NCBI GenBank assembly: GCA_902826115.1
Contig: CADEDO010000033.1
Location: 1 to 33,343 of the forward strand
Length of the DNA stretch: 33,343 nt
Reading direction: 5' to 3'
From: an uncultured Nitrosomonas sp.
GTDB lineage: Bacteria; Pseudomonadota; Gammaproteobacteria; Burkholderiales; Nitrosomonadaceae
Shown here in pieces: positions 7,809 to 16,222 of this stretch. Position numbers and translations under genes: made by a program. How positions within the stretch are numbered: position 1 is the first letter of the stretch; every line of letters starts with the position of its first letter. The notes beneath the pieces are model-generated. The model made no database searches and had not been told where the DNA came from. It saw nothing but the letters and a program-made list of their open reading frames with translations.

Positions 7809-9371
7809 TTAGCCTATTTTGATGAATTTAGCTACCGAAGGGACTCCCGATGCATCCCACACGAAAAGTAAATAGAAGCCTGGGGGAGCAACATTGGCTG
7901 ATTCTGGAGATCTTACCGTTACAATGTTGGCGGTTTGCGGAATGGCTAGATCATAAAAACGTGTTTCATTGTTAAATGCATGTGTGGCTGCTCCGACTCG
8001 CAATAGCGTCACCCTGGCAATGCTATCGGATGCTTCGATTGAGAATTCTTGATCCCATGTGATCATGGACGTTGGCGCATCAATAATCTGTGGCCGAGGT
8101 GCGAATTCACCGCTTCCATCTGTCTTAAATAAATAGGGTGGATAGTAAATTTCACCATTCAGTTGTTTGACTGGATTGGGCCCGCCACCACCGGTGAAAA
8201 CACTGCCATCTGGAAGCAGCAATGACGTCGAATGATATAAGCGAGGTGTAGTTGCAACTGCTGTTGTCATCCATGTATTCGTTGCAGGATCCCAAAGTTC
8301 AGAATCATATGCGGCGCCCACCATATCGTTGCCAGTTGATGAGCCACCGTTCACCCAGACCTTGCCATCGGCGAGCACTGTTGCATTGCCAAACTGACGA
8401 TCTTTTGACAAGCTACCTGCGGAAGTAACAACCGGTTCACCACTGCCGTTAATATCAACGACGACGGCGACATTACCTTGACGGACAGAGAGAATAAGAC
8501 CGGGAGCAAACATAATGCTCGGCAAGTTGGTGCGACTTATGACCGTTCTTTTTGTGTATTTTGCGAGTGTGCCGGTGCCTGTTGTATCAAGTTTGTAGAA
8601 TGGTCCGTTATGGGTGAGTATGAAAATTTTACCGCGCGGATCTACCCAAGCGCGCGGATAGAACCAGGATTGCCCTCCAAGCTCTCCGTAAGCATAGGTG
8701 CCACTCGCAGAACTCAGTGAACGCCAAGTACCATCCTTTGCACGCATTTCTGGGATAGGTGAATAAGTGGCTACGGTAGCCGGTATGGTTGCAGTGCCAG
8801 CAAAAGGCTTATCGTTGCGACCGCCAAGTATGGCATGTTCACCATTAGGCATAGTCACTACCGTTGCATACCAGCGCTTAAAGGCCATGTTTTGGGTTTG
8901 GCGTGTTAATGTGTCTGTTTCTGGGTCAAAGATGTTGATATGATCATTCGCATAGTTTCGTTGCGTGTTGATTATCGCATCTCCACCCACGACAAGACCA
9001 TGACCCGTATCAGGGATAAGCGCCTGACCTGCACAGAAAAGGTCAGTGTAAGTGGTATTGGGTAAAACCTCATATGCCCCGGGTGCTGTGCCGAGCGCGG
9101 GATCCCAAATGGCATAATGCATTCTGGCAGTTTGTACGCCTAATGGGGTTGTGCCATAAGAAAACACTCGTCCATCTGGCATCAGCATCATGGCGATGGG
9201 TATAATTGGCCATGCATGTAGTGGGCCAAATTCTCCCTTCACATGTGCTTCTGATCCAGATGCCAAGGTGGGAGCAATACTTCCGTGGAAAGTTAAAAAC
9301 AAAGCTAAAGCGACCAAAAGATGCTTTAGATGCCAATTTCCTTTAATGGGTAGAGAATGTTCGAGTGTCAT
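7809..9371 (-). CDS. Secreted copper-radical oxidase (galactose/glyoxal oxidase-like)
   Basis: This 520-residue protein has an N-terminal signal (hydrophobic LLVALALFLTF, likely cleavage near TLASG). A Kelch-like beta-propeller follows, then a C-terminal DUF1929-type all-beta domain (from ~425). The residues that form the Cu site and the Tyr-Cys cofactor in galactose and glyoxal oxidases can all be matched by motif: Cys113 (DLFCAG), Tyr168 (KRWYATV), Tyr379-His380 (RLYHSTSLLLPDG) and His464 (THAFNNET). Family members oxidise primary alcohols or aldehydes with O2, producing H2O2. The substrate cannot be told; GlxA-like bacterial enzymes act on cell-surface glycans. It is a single gene, convergent with the lipoprotein gene, and the next minus-strand unit starts 470 bp upstream. 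Confidence 0.85.
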   Translation of the reverse strand: MTLEHSLPIKGNWHLKHLLVALALFLTFHGSIAPTLASGSEAHVKGEFGPLHAWPIIPIAMMLMPDGRVFSYGTTPLGVQTARMHYAIWDPALGTAPGAYEVLPNTTYTDLFCAGQALIPDTGHGLVVGGDAIINTQRNYANDHINIFDPETDTLTRQTQNMAFKRWYATVVTMPNGEHAILGGRNDKPFAGTATIPATVATYSPIPEMRAKDGTWRSLSSASGTYAYGELGGQSWFYPRAWVDPRGKIFILTHNGPFYKLDTTGTGTLAKYTKRTVISRTNLPSIMFAPGLILSVRQGNVAVVVDINGSGEPVVTSAGSLSKDRQFGNATVLADGKVWVNGGSSTGNDMVGAAYDSELWDPATNTWMTTAVATTPRLYHSTSLLLPDGSVFTGGGGPNPVKQLNGEIYYPPYLFKTDGSGEFAPRPQIIDAPTSMITWDQEFSIEASDSIARVTLLRVGAATHAFNNETRFYDLAIPQTANIVTVRSPESANVAPPGFYLLFVWDASGVPSVAKFIKIG

Positions 9372-9843
9372 AAATATAGCTCCTGATATTGAATATAAAA
9401 AACTGAGAAAAAATCAATTTATTTATATCCATGAAAAGCAGTGAATATTTTATCTTTTCGTGAGAATAATAAACGCCTGATAGAAAAGAGTATTAATTGA
9501 CTGCCAAATTACAATATTGTTTTAAAGATCCGGTCTTAGTTAATTTTCATTAAGATAATGTATTATTTTTTAAAAAGCAGTGAGAATTATCATAAATTCC
9601 TGCCTTTAAATAATAGTATAGGCTTTAGTTGTAAAATTGATATGGGTCAAACCTACTTATTTTATAAGCAAAATATCCTACATATACAGACCAGAAAGTA
9701 GGACATTAGTATTTTTTCTTTCATAGGATTATCAAGTAGGCGCGTGATAAGCCGGTGTGGGAATGTTGCCAGCAGGGCCTGCAAAGGGATGTCGATAATA
9801 TAAGCCGTACTGGTAATTCCAATCTTACGTGTGATGACTGTGA
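9372..9843. other. A+T-rich intergenic region without an intact gene
   Basis: This stretch must hold the oxidase promoter on the minus strand, but I see no convincing -35/-10 pair. It contains several CCTACTT/AAGTAGG heptamers or near matches on both strands (around 9651, 9678, 9697 and 9735) and an inverted repeat TTATCA (9729-9734) / TGATAA (9745-9750). On the minus strand 9824-9732 encodes a 30-codon open stretch without a start codon that reads like a protein C-terminus (see findings). Confidence 0.4.
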
Positions 9844-10413
9844 TCAGTCATCAATCAGTAGATGGCCAAAAAATGCAAATACACCAATGGCAATTCCCGT
9901 GACAAATTGCGCGTGAACTACGTGGGAAAATTTCTTGAGCTCATTTGGTGAATAGCGCCATGTGAGAAACAAACCGAAAAGACCTTGCCAGACAACGAGT
10001 ACCAATAAAGCAGGGAAAAAAAGAATATGGTTGTAGCGGGAAAACCCCATCATTGAGATATGTAACAGGATAATGGCCACGGCAATGATACCCACATAAA
10101 TATGTGTGCGATTCATCCAGGTTAGCAGCCGATTTAAATGAGATGAATCAATGGGCGAGGTATAGTCTGGGAGCAGGCGCTGTGCCAATTTTCCTTGCCC
10201 CAGCGCCAGTTTTAACGCGGTGCGAAAATAAATCAAAACTAACAATCCCAAGCCGATGTTGCCAAAACTTTCTCCCATCTCGGTAAGAAAAGTTTCACGC
10301 TCTTCAGGAATGGAATGTGCTGAGTAAGCATAAATAAAATATATCAATGAGATCAGCGATATGATAATTGTGTACAGAAGAATACTTGTGATATTTTTGA
10401 GGGATTCTTGCAT
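9844..10413 (-). CDS. Four-helix membrane protein, putative b-type cytochrome
   Basis: A 189-residue protein with about five hydrophobic segments (roughly 9-29, 52-70, 105-122, 129-150 and 170-187). Histidines sit where heme ligands occur in small cytochrome b or ferric-reductase-like proteins: His104 and His118 at the two ends of one helix, 14 residues apart, then His164/His167 and His184 on later helices. Heme binding is inferred from this spacing only. It begins 7 nt after the His/Met-rich gene (minus strand), so the two form an operon and may act together in periplasmic electron transfer or metal handling. It could instead be a non-heme DUF membrane protein. Confidence 0.6.
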   Translation of the reverse strand: MQESLKNITSILLYTIIISLISLIYFIYAYSAHSIPEERETFLTEMGESFGNIGLGLLVLIYFRTALKLALGQGKLAQRLLPDYTSPIDSSHLNRLLTWMNRTHIYVGIIAVAIILLHISMMGFSRYNHILFFPALLVLVVWQGLFGLFLTWRYSPNELKKFSHVVHAQFVTGIAIGVFAFFGHLLIDD

Positions 10414-10420
10414 GACAATA

Positions 10421-10879
10421 TTAGTAAGATTGATAGCCGATGACCTTGACTACTTTCCACTTGAAAGCATGAACATGCGCATCTTCATTGGCTAGCGGCA
10501 TTGATAGCGCACCTTTTGATATAGGTGGCAGTTCCAGATCAATATGATGAATTCTGGGGTCGTGCGACATCGTTGAATGCATATCCATATGATGATCGTG
10601 AACAGGTTCCATGCTGACAACCAACTGGGTTACATGATAGTTTTTATTGCCATTGTAAATGGTGCCACTAAAGATTCCCCAGCCAAATCCAGCATCAATA
10701 GTTAGTTTCTGAATAGCTTCTTCAGGCAATTCGATCAGACATGGTTGTTTTGAGTCAGATTGTTGAGTACAAGGTGTGATCGAAGGAGATTCGCTGGCTA
10801 TTGCACTGAATGAAATAATCAGTATCGCCAATAGAGATTGTGCAAAAACAAATTTTTTTAATTTAGAAACATTCATCAT
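10421..10879 (-). CDS. His/Met-rich periplasmic protein (FxLYD-like)
   Basis: A 152-residue protein with a signal peptide (KKFVFAQSLLAILIISFSAIASE). The mature part contains two Cys (37, 47), a segment FSGTIYNGNKNYHVTQLVVS similar to FxLYD-type beta-sandwiches, and a metal-ligand-rich stretch at 94-112 (HDHHMDMHSTMSHD then RIHH), with more His at 135 and 137. The dense His/Met/Asp cluster suggests copper or another soft-metal ligand set; this is inferred from composition. It is the first gene of a two-gene minus-strand unit with the putative b-type cytochrome. I do not recognise a named family. Confidence 0.7.
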   Translation of the reverse strand: MMNVSKLKKFVFAQSLLAILIISFSAIASESPSITPCTQQSDSKQPCLIELPEEAIQKLTIDAGFGWGIFSGTIYNGNKNYHVTQLVVSMEPVHDHHMDMHSTMSHDPRIHHIDLELPPISKGALSMPLANEDAHVHAFKWKVVKVIGYQSY

Positions 10880-11178
10880 TGAATATCCTTAAAACAGTAA
10901 GCTTTTAAAAAATGGCCACAAGATTGAATAGAATTATAAATCCAATCCTTGAACAAAGCGTATGTGAAAAAAGTGATTTCTAATAAAACTATGCTGGGGG
11001 TGGACGAATGGTTGCTCGAATTTGGTTCGGAAGTTGTGGTTTATTGAGCGTATTGGGGTGGCGAGAGACGTTTTTATTAAAGAAACGCCGCTCATGAGAA
11101 AAAGGAAGAGCCATGAATCTTGCATCAGAAACGTAATTTCTGATTCATTTTCGATGCAAATAACTTTGCAAAATGAGC
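10880..11178. other. Intergenic region with hairpin
   Basis: No gene is supported here. A perfect hairpin, ATCAGAAA (11124-11131) with TTTCTGAT (11137-11144) and a 5-nt loop, is flanked by an outer GCATC/GATGC pair. It lies ~35 nt beyond the stop of the LuxR-type regulator on the minus strand and may serve as its terminator, although it has no T-tract. Confidence 0.4.
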
Positions 11179-11865
11179 TTACGATTTTTGATTTAAATTG
11201 TGCTTTTGCACATAAGTCCATAATTCCAATTTACTGTTGACGTCCAGTTTTTCGTAAATAGATGTCAGATGGTTACGTAAAGTACTTTCACTGATGCCGA
11301 GTTTTGACGCAATCACTTTGGCAGGTTCTCCGGCATTATCAATCATGGTGAAAAATATCTTTTTCTCTCTCGGCGTTAGTTTATGAATTCCATCCTTTTC
11401 CTGAGAGTTATTCTTTTCATTGCTTTGTTGGGATAGTCCATTGATCAATCTTTTGATGGAGGCTTGATTTAACCATAACTCACCTTCGTGTACTTTCTCA
11501 ATGGCTTTGAGAATTGTATCCAAAGGAGCTTCTTTTTCGATAATACCTTTAGCGCCGGCTAATATGGCTTTGTCGTAGATTTTAGAATCTTGTGACCATT
11601 TTAGAATAAGCACATTGGCTTTAGACAATACAATTAATTGCAAGATAACTTCTAATTCTTTCTCGGAATTAAGGTTCATGCCAAGTAGAATGACATCTGG
11701 CGATAGCTTCTCAAGTGCCGGGAAGATATTGGAGCAGTTGGGAAAATTTCCAATCACTTCCATGCTTGGCTTCTGCTTATTAATCAGCATTTCTAGTCCA
11801 TAATGGACGATGCTATAGTGCCCGATGAGTAGTACTCGGATGGGCCTTTTCAATTTATCAGTCAT
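11179..11865 (-). CDS. Orphan LuxR/NarL-type response regulator with degenerate receiver
   Basis: A 228-residue protein with an N-terminal receiver-like domain (~8-125) and a C-terminal LuxR-type helix-turn-helix (~162-221: LTPREKKIFF, VIASKLGISESTLRNHL). The receiver has lost its phosphorylation chemistry. The usual acidic pair after beta-1 is replaced by Gly-His (VLLIGHYSIV), and the acceptor Asp after beta-3 is Gly62 (DVILLGMNL). The conserved Lys is retained (Lys111). No histidine kinase is adjacent. Such proteins usually act without phosphorylation, by ligand or partner binding or constitutively. Its neighbour downstream on the same strand, ~300 bp away, is the His/Met-rich plus putative cytochrome unit; control of that unit is a guess. 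Confidence 0.85.
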   Translation of the reverse strand: MTDKLKRPIRVLLIGHYSIVHYGLEMLINKQKPSMEVIGNFPNCSNIFPALEKLSPDVILLGMNLNSEKELEVILQLIVLSKANVLILKWSQDSKIYDKAILAGAKGIIEKEAPLDTILKAIEKVHEGELWLNQASIKRLINGLSQQSNEKNNSQEKDGIHKLTPREKKIFFTMIDNAGEPAKVIASKLGISESTLRNHLTSIYEKLDVNSKLELWTYVQKHNLNQKS

Positions 11866-12416
11866 GATTTGTATTGAGAGCAGTTCGTACAGAGAATATT
11901 ACGGTACTGCTGTGGTATTAATATCATTGAGTATGAATACTTTAATATGTCTTTTCTAATGGTTTTTGGTAAATTAAGCATTAAAATCACTACCCTAGAT
12001 AGGGATAAGCTTGTATTTCCCTGTTTCCTGCCTGAACTTTATATGTTGACCATGGAGATGAATCTTATTTTTTCAATCAAAATTTCTTCAAGTGCAGGGT
12101 GCTAGCATTGCAATGAGTTCTGCAATCATGTTGGTAGGATTGCAAGGGCACATATACCGTCAACCGACATTTGGAATGTATCATATTCATAATTGATGAC
12201 ATGATTCTGGTAAATCGGTTCCCCACAGATAAAGGAAAGGAGGTTTTTCAAACGCACCATAGCGATAGTTTTGCAATGGAAAACAACTCTTTGTGTTATG
12301 TTTTTTAAAAAAACATTTGCTTGTGGTGTAGCGACTCAAAGGGTGGTATTTACTTGGCTTTGTGTGGCTTTGCGGTTTGAATATGTTTTGCAAGCAAACC
12401 ATTGGGGCGCTTCAAA
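11866..12416. other. Intergenic region with two palindromes
   Basis: About 550 bp without a supported gene. It holds a dyad CCCTA-GA-TAGGG (11993-12004), ~130 bp upstream of the regulator gene and a possible operator, and a near-perfect A/T palindrome ATGTTTTTTAAAAAAACAT (12298-12316). Short open frames here on both strands lack recognisable motifs. Confidence 0.4.
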
Positions 12417-12704
12417 CTATATTCTTTTGGCGCGTAGTCTTCTTGCATCTTTTGGATCGATGATCAACGGTCGATAAATTTCTATCCTATCTTTGGGTTG
12501 TACGAGCGTATCAGGTTGTATAAATTTACTGAAAATACCTATTTTATTTTTTGTTAAATCAATTTCTGGGAATTGATCCATAATTCCGGAAAGGATAATG
12601 GCTTCTTTGACTGTACAGCCTGAGGATACTTCTAGTGTCTTTAAAGTTTGCACATGAGTGCGTGCGTAGGCAATTTCGATGGAAAAATTGTTATGATTTG
12701 CCAT
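12417..12704 (-). CDS. ratB: RatB/RnfH-family ubiquitin-like protein
   Basis: A 95-residue protein of the UPF0125/RnfH family with a beta-grasp (ThiS-like) pattern: FSIEIAYAR, QTLKTLEVSSGCTVKEAI, KIGIFSKFI and LVQPKDRIEIYRPL, ending in a basic tail. Its function is not settled in any organism. The start lies 14 bp inside the end of ratA, so translation is coupled. The ratA-ratB pair facing smpB is the arrangement known from E. coli, which supports the call. Confidence 0.88.
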   Translation of the reverse strand: MANHNNFSIEIAYARTHVQTLKTLEVSSGCTVKEAIILSGIMDQFPEIDLTKNKIGIFSKFIQPDTLVQPKDRIEIYRPLIIDPKDARRLRAKRI

Positions 12705-13128
12705 AAATGACTTCTGCTCGCTCGATAAAGGATTCTACAAAGCTATTTGCAATCATATGAAATACCGGTCCTACCAATTTCTCGAGGATTTTATGTGAGA
12801 ATGTGTAATGCAGTCTAAATTTTATTTTGCATGCCTTATCTGACAGCGGAATAAATTGCCAATAGCCATCCAGATGCTCGAATGGTCCATCCAGCAAGCT
12901 CATTTCTATCAGCTCAGGAGGAAAGCGTTTGTTTTTTGTGGTGAAACTATGTTTGATATGATGATAATCAATTCTAACGGTTGCATGGGTCGTGATTTCA
13001 TCTTGAGGGTCGACAGAAGTGCCGCCACACCAAGGAAGAAAATGTGGATATTCCTCAACGTTATCAACCAGCGCAAACATTTGGCTGGCTGAATATTCAA
13101 CTAATACTGATTTTTCTATTTCTGCCAT
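12691..13128 (-). CDS. ratA: RatA-type START/COQ10-domain protein
   Basis: A 145-residue protein of the START/SRPBCC fold: it begins EIEKSVLVEYSASQMFALV, then VEEYPHFLPWCGG and EHLDGYWQFIPL, and ends with the long helix SFVESFIERAEVIYG. In E. coli, RatA is described as a toxin blocking 70S formation; homologues such as COQ10 bind ubiquinone and assist respiration, and that role may be the more general one. It is divergent from smpB, 91 bp apart, and overlaps ratB by 14 bp. Confidence 0.9.
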   Translation of the reverse strand: MAEIEKSVLVEYSASQMFALVDNVEEYPHFLPWCGGTSVDPQDEITTHATVRIDYHHIKHSFTTKNKRFPPELIEMSLLDGPFEHLDGYWQFIPLSDKACKIKFRLHYTFSHKILEKLVGPVFHMIANSFVESFIERAEVIYGKS

Positions 13129-13219
13129 AAAAGTAAATCACCTCGCATCAATGAGGTAATACTAAAAAAACTGATAAAATATACGAAAATTTAGTGATCT
13201 CCACCTATTTCTTTCCACT

Positions 13220-13663
13220 ATGAGTATAGTACAAAATAAAAAAGCCTTTCACGATTATTTTATCGAGGAAAAGTATGAAACAGGAATGGTACTAGAAGGA
13301 TGGGAAGTCAAAGCCATTCGTGATGGTCGAGTTCAATTAAAAGAAGCCTATGTTATCATCCGCAAGAGCGAATTATACCTCATTGGCTGTCATATTAGTC
13401 CGCTCAAGACTGCATCGACACATATTAATCCTGATTCAATCAGAACTCGCAAGCTGTTGCTACATGCAGAACAAATTAAGCGGCTTATCGGTAAAGTTGA
13501 ACGTGCCGGATACACGCTAGTTCCGTTAGATATGCATTATAAAACGGGCAGGATTAAATTAGAAATCGGCTTGGCAAAAGGTAAGAAAGAGCACGATAAA
13601 AGGGAATCTGAGAAACAAAAAGAATGGGAGCGCGATAAACAACGTTTGATGCGTACTAAATGA
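13220..13663 (+). CDS. smpB: SsrA-binding protein SmpB
   Basis: A 147-residue protein with the full SmpB pattern: [40 protein letters not shown], then the basic C-terminal tail ([19 protein letters not shown]) that enters the mRNA channel. It binds tmRNA and delivers it to stalled ribosomes in trans-translation. It is divergent from ratA-ratB. The tmRNA gene is not in this window. Confidence 0.97.
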   Translation: MSIVQNKKAFHDYFIEEKYETGMVLEGWEVKAIRDGRVQLKEAYVIIRKSELYLIGCHISPLKTASTHINPDSIRTRKLLLHAEQIKRLIGKVERAGYTLVPLDMHYKTGRIKLEIGLAKGKKEHDKRESEKQKEWERDKQRLMRTK

Positions 13664-13720
13664 AATAATATATGGTATCAATGAGTTAATTTTCATCAAT
13701 AATTTTTATTTTTTACATTT

Positions 13721-14734
13721 ATGCAAAAGCCTATTGCGATCTGGTTGTTAATTTGTTGTGCCATGGTGTTTGCCATGGTGGTGGTTGGTGGTGTGACGAG
13801 ACTGACTGACTCAGGGTTGTCTATTGTCGAATGGCAACCCATCATGGGTACATTGCCCCCAGTTACTCAGGGAGATTGGGACGAATTACTCGAAAAATAC
13901 CGAGCAACACCCCAATATCAGAAAGTGAATAAAGGCATGAGTGTAGATGAATTCAAAAGTATTTTTTGGTGGGAATACTTTCATCGATTGTTAGGTCGAC
14001 TCATCGGTTTGGTGTTTTTTATTCCTTTTGTTTATTTCCTGGTGAAAAAGCAGATCGACCGATCGTTAGGGATCAAACTGACTGGCATATTTGTACTGGG
14101 TGGACTGCAGGGGTTAATGGGCTGGTACATGGTGATGAGCGGATTGGTGAATGATCCTCATGTCAGTCAGTATCGATTGACTGCACATTTAGGATTGGCA
14201 TTTATTATCTTTGCGGCAATGTTCTGGGTGGCTTTGGGACTACTGTCACCGAAAGGTGATAATCCTGATGCTGGCGAAGCGATGCAAAGCTTGCGTCGAT
14301 TTGCTATTGGTCTGACTTCATTGATTTTTATTATGATTCTGTCGGGTGGTTTTGTGGCAGGAATTAGAGCAGGTTTGGCCTATAACACCTTTCCACTGAT
14401 GAATGGGCATTTCATTCCGCCTGAAATCTTCATACTGGATCCATGGTATCGTAATTTCTTTGATAACATGGCAACTGTACAGTTTGATCATCGGTTAATC
14501 GCTTGGATGCTAGCCTTCTTGGTACCTCTCTTTTGGTTCAAATCACGAAAAATTGCTCTGTCTGGAATGACGCGTCTGGCTTGCAATCTTTTCTTGCTGA
14601 TGCTGGCAATACAGATTAGCTTGGGCATAGCCACTTTATTGCATGTGGTGCCGATTCCTTTAGCGGCCTCACATCAGGGGGGAGCTTTATTGCTTTTTGC
14701 AGCATCCTTGTGGGTAACGCACCGATTGCGTTGA
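13721..14734 (+). CDS. ctaA: Heme A synthase (COX15/CtaA family)
   Basis: A 337-residue integral membrane protein with about eight hydrophobic helices. It carries the COX15 signature [18 protein letters not shown] at 21-38 and the four heme-ligand histidines at the expected helices: His88 ([10 protein letters not shown]), His156 (LTAHLGLA), His257 (QFDHRLIAW) and His318 (AASHQGGA). It oxidises the C8 methyl of heme O to heme A for aa3-type cytochrome oxidase. The gene is in the same orientation as smpB, 57 bp downstream, and ends before a hairpin shared with pilR. Confidence 0.95.
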   Translation: MQKPIAIWLLICCAMVFAMVVVGGVTRLTDSGLSIVEWQPIMGTLPPVTQGDWDELLEKYRATPQYQKVNKGMSVDEFKSIFWWEYFHRLLGRLIGLVFFIPFVYFLVKKQIDRSLGIKLTGIFVLGGLQGLMGWYMVMSGLVNDPHVSQYRLTAHLGLAFIIFAAMFWVALGLLSPKGDNPDAGEAMQSLRRFAIGLTSLIFIMILSGGFVAGIRAGLAYNTFPLMNGHFIPPEIFILDPWYRNFFDNMATVQFDHRLIAWMLAFLVPLFWFKSRKIALSGMTRLACNLFLLMLAIQISLGIATLLHVVPIPLAASHQGGALLLFAASLWVTHRLR

Positions 14735-14742
14735 AATCTGAT

Positions 14743-14784
14743 ACCCGAATAACCGGTGCATGTTATGTTTACAGTTATTCGGGT
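14743..14784. terminator. Hairpin between convergent ctaA and pilR
   Basis: Perfect 11-bp arms ACCCGAATAAC (14743-14753) and GTTATTCGGGT (14774-14784) with a 20-nt loop, directly after ctaA and before the pilR stop. There is no real T-tract, so termination strength is uncertain; the position suggests a bidirectional terminator. Confidence 0.5.
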
Positions 14785-14809
14785 GTAATTGCCAGGATGG
14801 TTTGATCAA

Positions 14810-16222
14810 TCAGGGATTATTTAACCCCAGCCTTTCCATTCGATAACGCAGCGACCTGACAGTGATGCCTAATATTTTGGCTGCTTTGGTGCGATTGTAC
14901 CGAGTTTGATCCAATGCTTTTACAATCGAATCTTTCTCGAGTCTATCAAGAAAATCTTGCAGTGGCAGACCTTGATCGGATTCGGAAGATGAAGAATGGT
15001 CTATATCTTTTCTGAATTCTTGCTGAGGTAACTGCAATTCTTCTTTGCCAATTTGTACATCTGAGCAAAGCGCAAGTGTACGTTCAAGTATGTTCTCAAG
15101 TTCACGCACATTGCCTGGATAATCGTAGCTTGTCAGTATGGTCAGTGCATCCTTCTTAAGTCTGCAATTCAAGCGGCCGGTTTCGCGGCATAATTTTGTT
15201 AATATCGTTTCTGCTATGAGAGGAATATCTTCGCGCATTTCCCGCAATGAAGGCATATTCAGTTCGATGACATTTAGGCGGTAATAAAGGTCTTGTCTAA
15301 ATTGCCCGGTTTCGACGCAGTGATTCAGTTTTTTATGAGTTGCGCTAATGATGCGAACATCAATATTTTGTTCTCGCGCCTCACCAATTCTTCTAACTTG
15401 CTTTTCTTGAATGACCCTGAGTAACTTCACTTGCATGGGTAGGGGTAGATCGGCCACTTCATCCAGAAATAATGTTCCACCATCAGCGATCAAGAAAAAC
15501 CCATCATGGTCTTTATCCGCGCCCGTAAAAGCCCCTTTTTTATAGCCAAAGAATTCACTTTCCATCAAGTTTTCAGGGATTGCACCACAATTGACAGCTA
15601 CAAAGGCTCGTTTATGCCGAGCACTTCTTTCATGAATCATTCTTGCAGCCAATTCTTTGCCACTCCCTGATTCGCCATTGATGTAAACAGAAGCTTGGCT
15701 CCTGGAAAGCTTGTCAATGGTGGCGCGTAGTTGGCGCATGGGTTGGGAATTTCCCAATAGCATTCGTTGATTATCTTCTGTTTGTGATGCAGCTTCAGCC
15801 TCTGTTTTTATGGGGGGCAGACTTAAAGCGGATTTAACTAAATCTCGCAATTGCTTTAACGAAACAGGCTTCGATAAGTAATCAAATGCTCCGGCTTTAA
15901 GTGCTGCCACTGCATTCTCTGTAGAACTATAGGCAGTGATCACTGCAACGGGTAGGTCTGCGCAATGTTGCGCTATATATTTAACCAAATCCAAGCCTTC
16001 TCCATCCGGTAAGCGCATATCGGTTAGGCATAACTGAAATGATCGGGTCTGTAGTAATTGCTTTGCATCTTCAATGCGTATTGCACTGGAAACCTCCATT
16101 CCCATACGTGCCAGAGTGAGTTCGAGTAACTCAATAATATGAGGTTCATCATCCACGATAAGTATGTGGGGTGAATTTGTTTCCTTGCGTGAGTGAATCA
16201 CTCGTCCCTTGCCTATAGGCAT
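14810..16222 (-). CDS. pilR: Sigma-54-dependent response regulator PilR
   Basis: A 470-residue NtrC-class regulator. The receiver (18-135) has the acidic pair VDDE, acceptor Asp68 and Lys118. The AAA+ domain (~155-395) has Walker A GESGSGKE (183-190) and the sigma-54 contact loop GAFTGA (230-235). A Fis-type HTH is at the C-terminus (NRTKAAKILGITVRSLRYRM). PilR drives type IV pilin transcription with sigma-54. Its start overlaps the pilS stop by 10 bp, and the pair with PP0621 upstream fits the usual betaproteobacterial pilSR locus. No pilin gene is in the window. Confidence 0.92.
   Translation of the reverse strand: MPIGKGRVIHSRKETNSPHILIVDDEPHIIELLELTLARMGMEVSSAIRIEDAKQLLQTRSFQLCLTDMRLPDGEGLDLVKYIAQHCADLPVAVITAYSSTENAVAALKAGAFDYLSKPVSLKQLRDLVKSALSLPPIKTEAEAASQTEDNQRMLLGNSQPMRQLRATIDKLSRSQASVYINGESGSGKELAARMIHERSARHKRAFVAVNCGAIPENLMESEFFGYKKGAFTGADKDHDGFFLIADGGTLFLDEVADLPLPMQVKLLRVIQEKQVRRIGEAREQNIDVRIISATHKKLNHCVETGQFRQDLYYRLNVIELNMPSLREMREDIPLIAETILTKLCRETGRLNCRLKKDALTILTSYDYPGNVRELENILERTLALCSDVQIGKEELQLPQQEFRKDIDHSSSSESDQGLPLQDFLDRLEKDSIVKALDQTRYNRTKAAKILGITVRSLRYRMERLGLNNP

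Noticed and set aside
10934..11221. Overlapping open frames on both strands
   Set aside because: They overlap the regulator gene end and contain a hairpin; no protein-like features.
12187..12477. Open frames of about 70 codons on both strands
   Set aside because: They overlap the ratB end or an A/T palindrome and show no recognisable motif or ribosome site.
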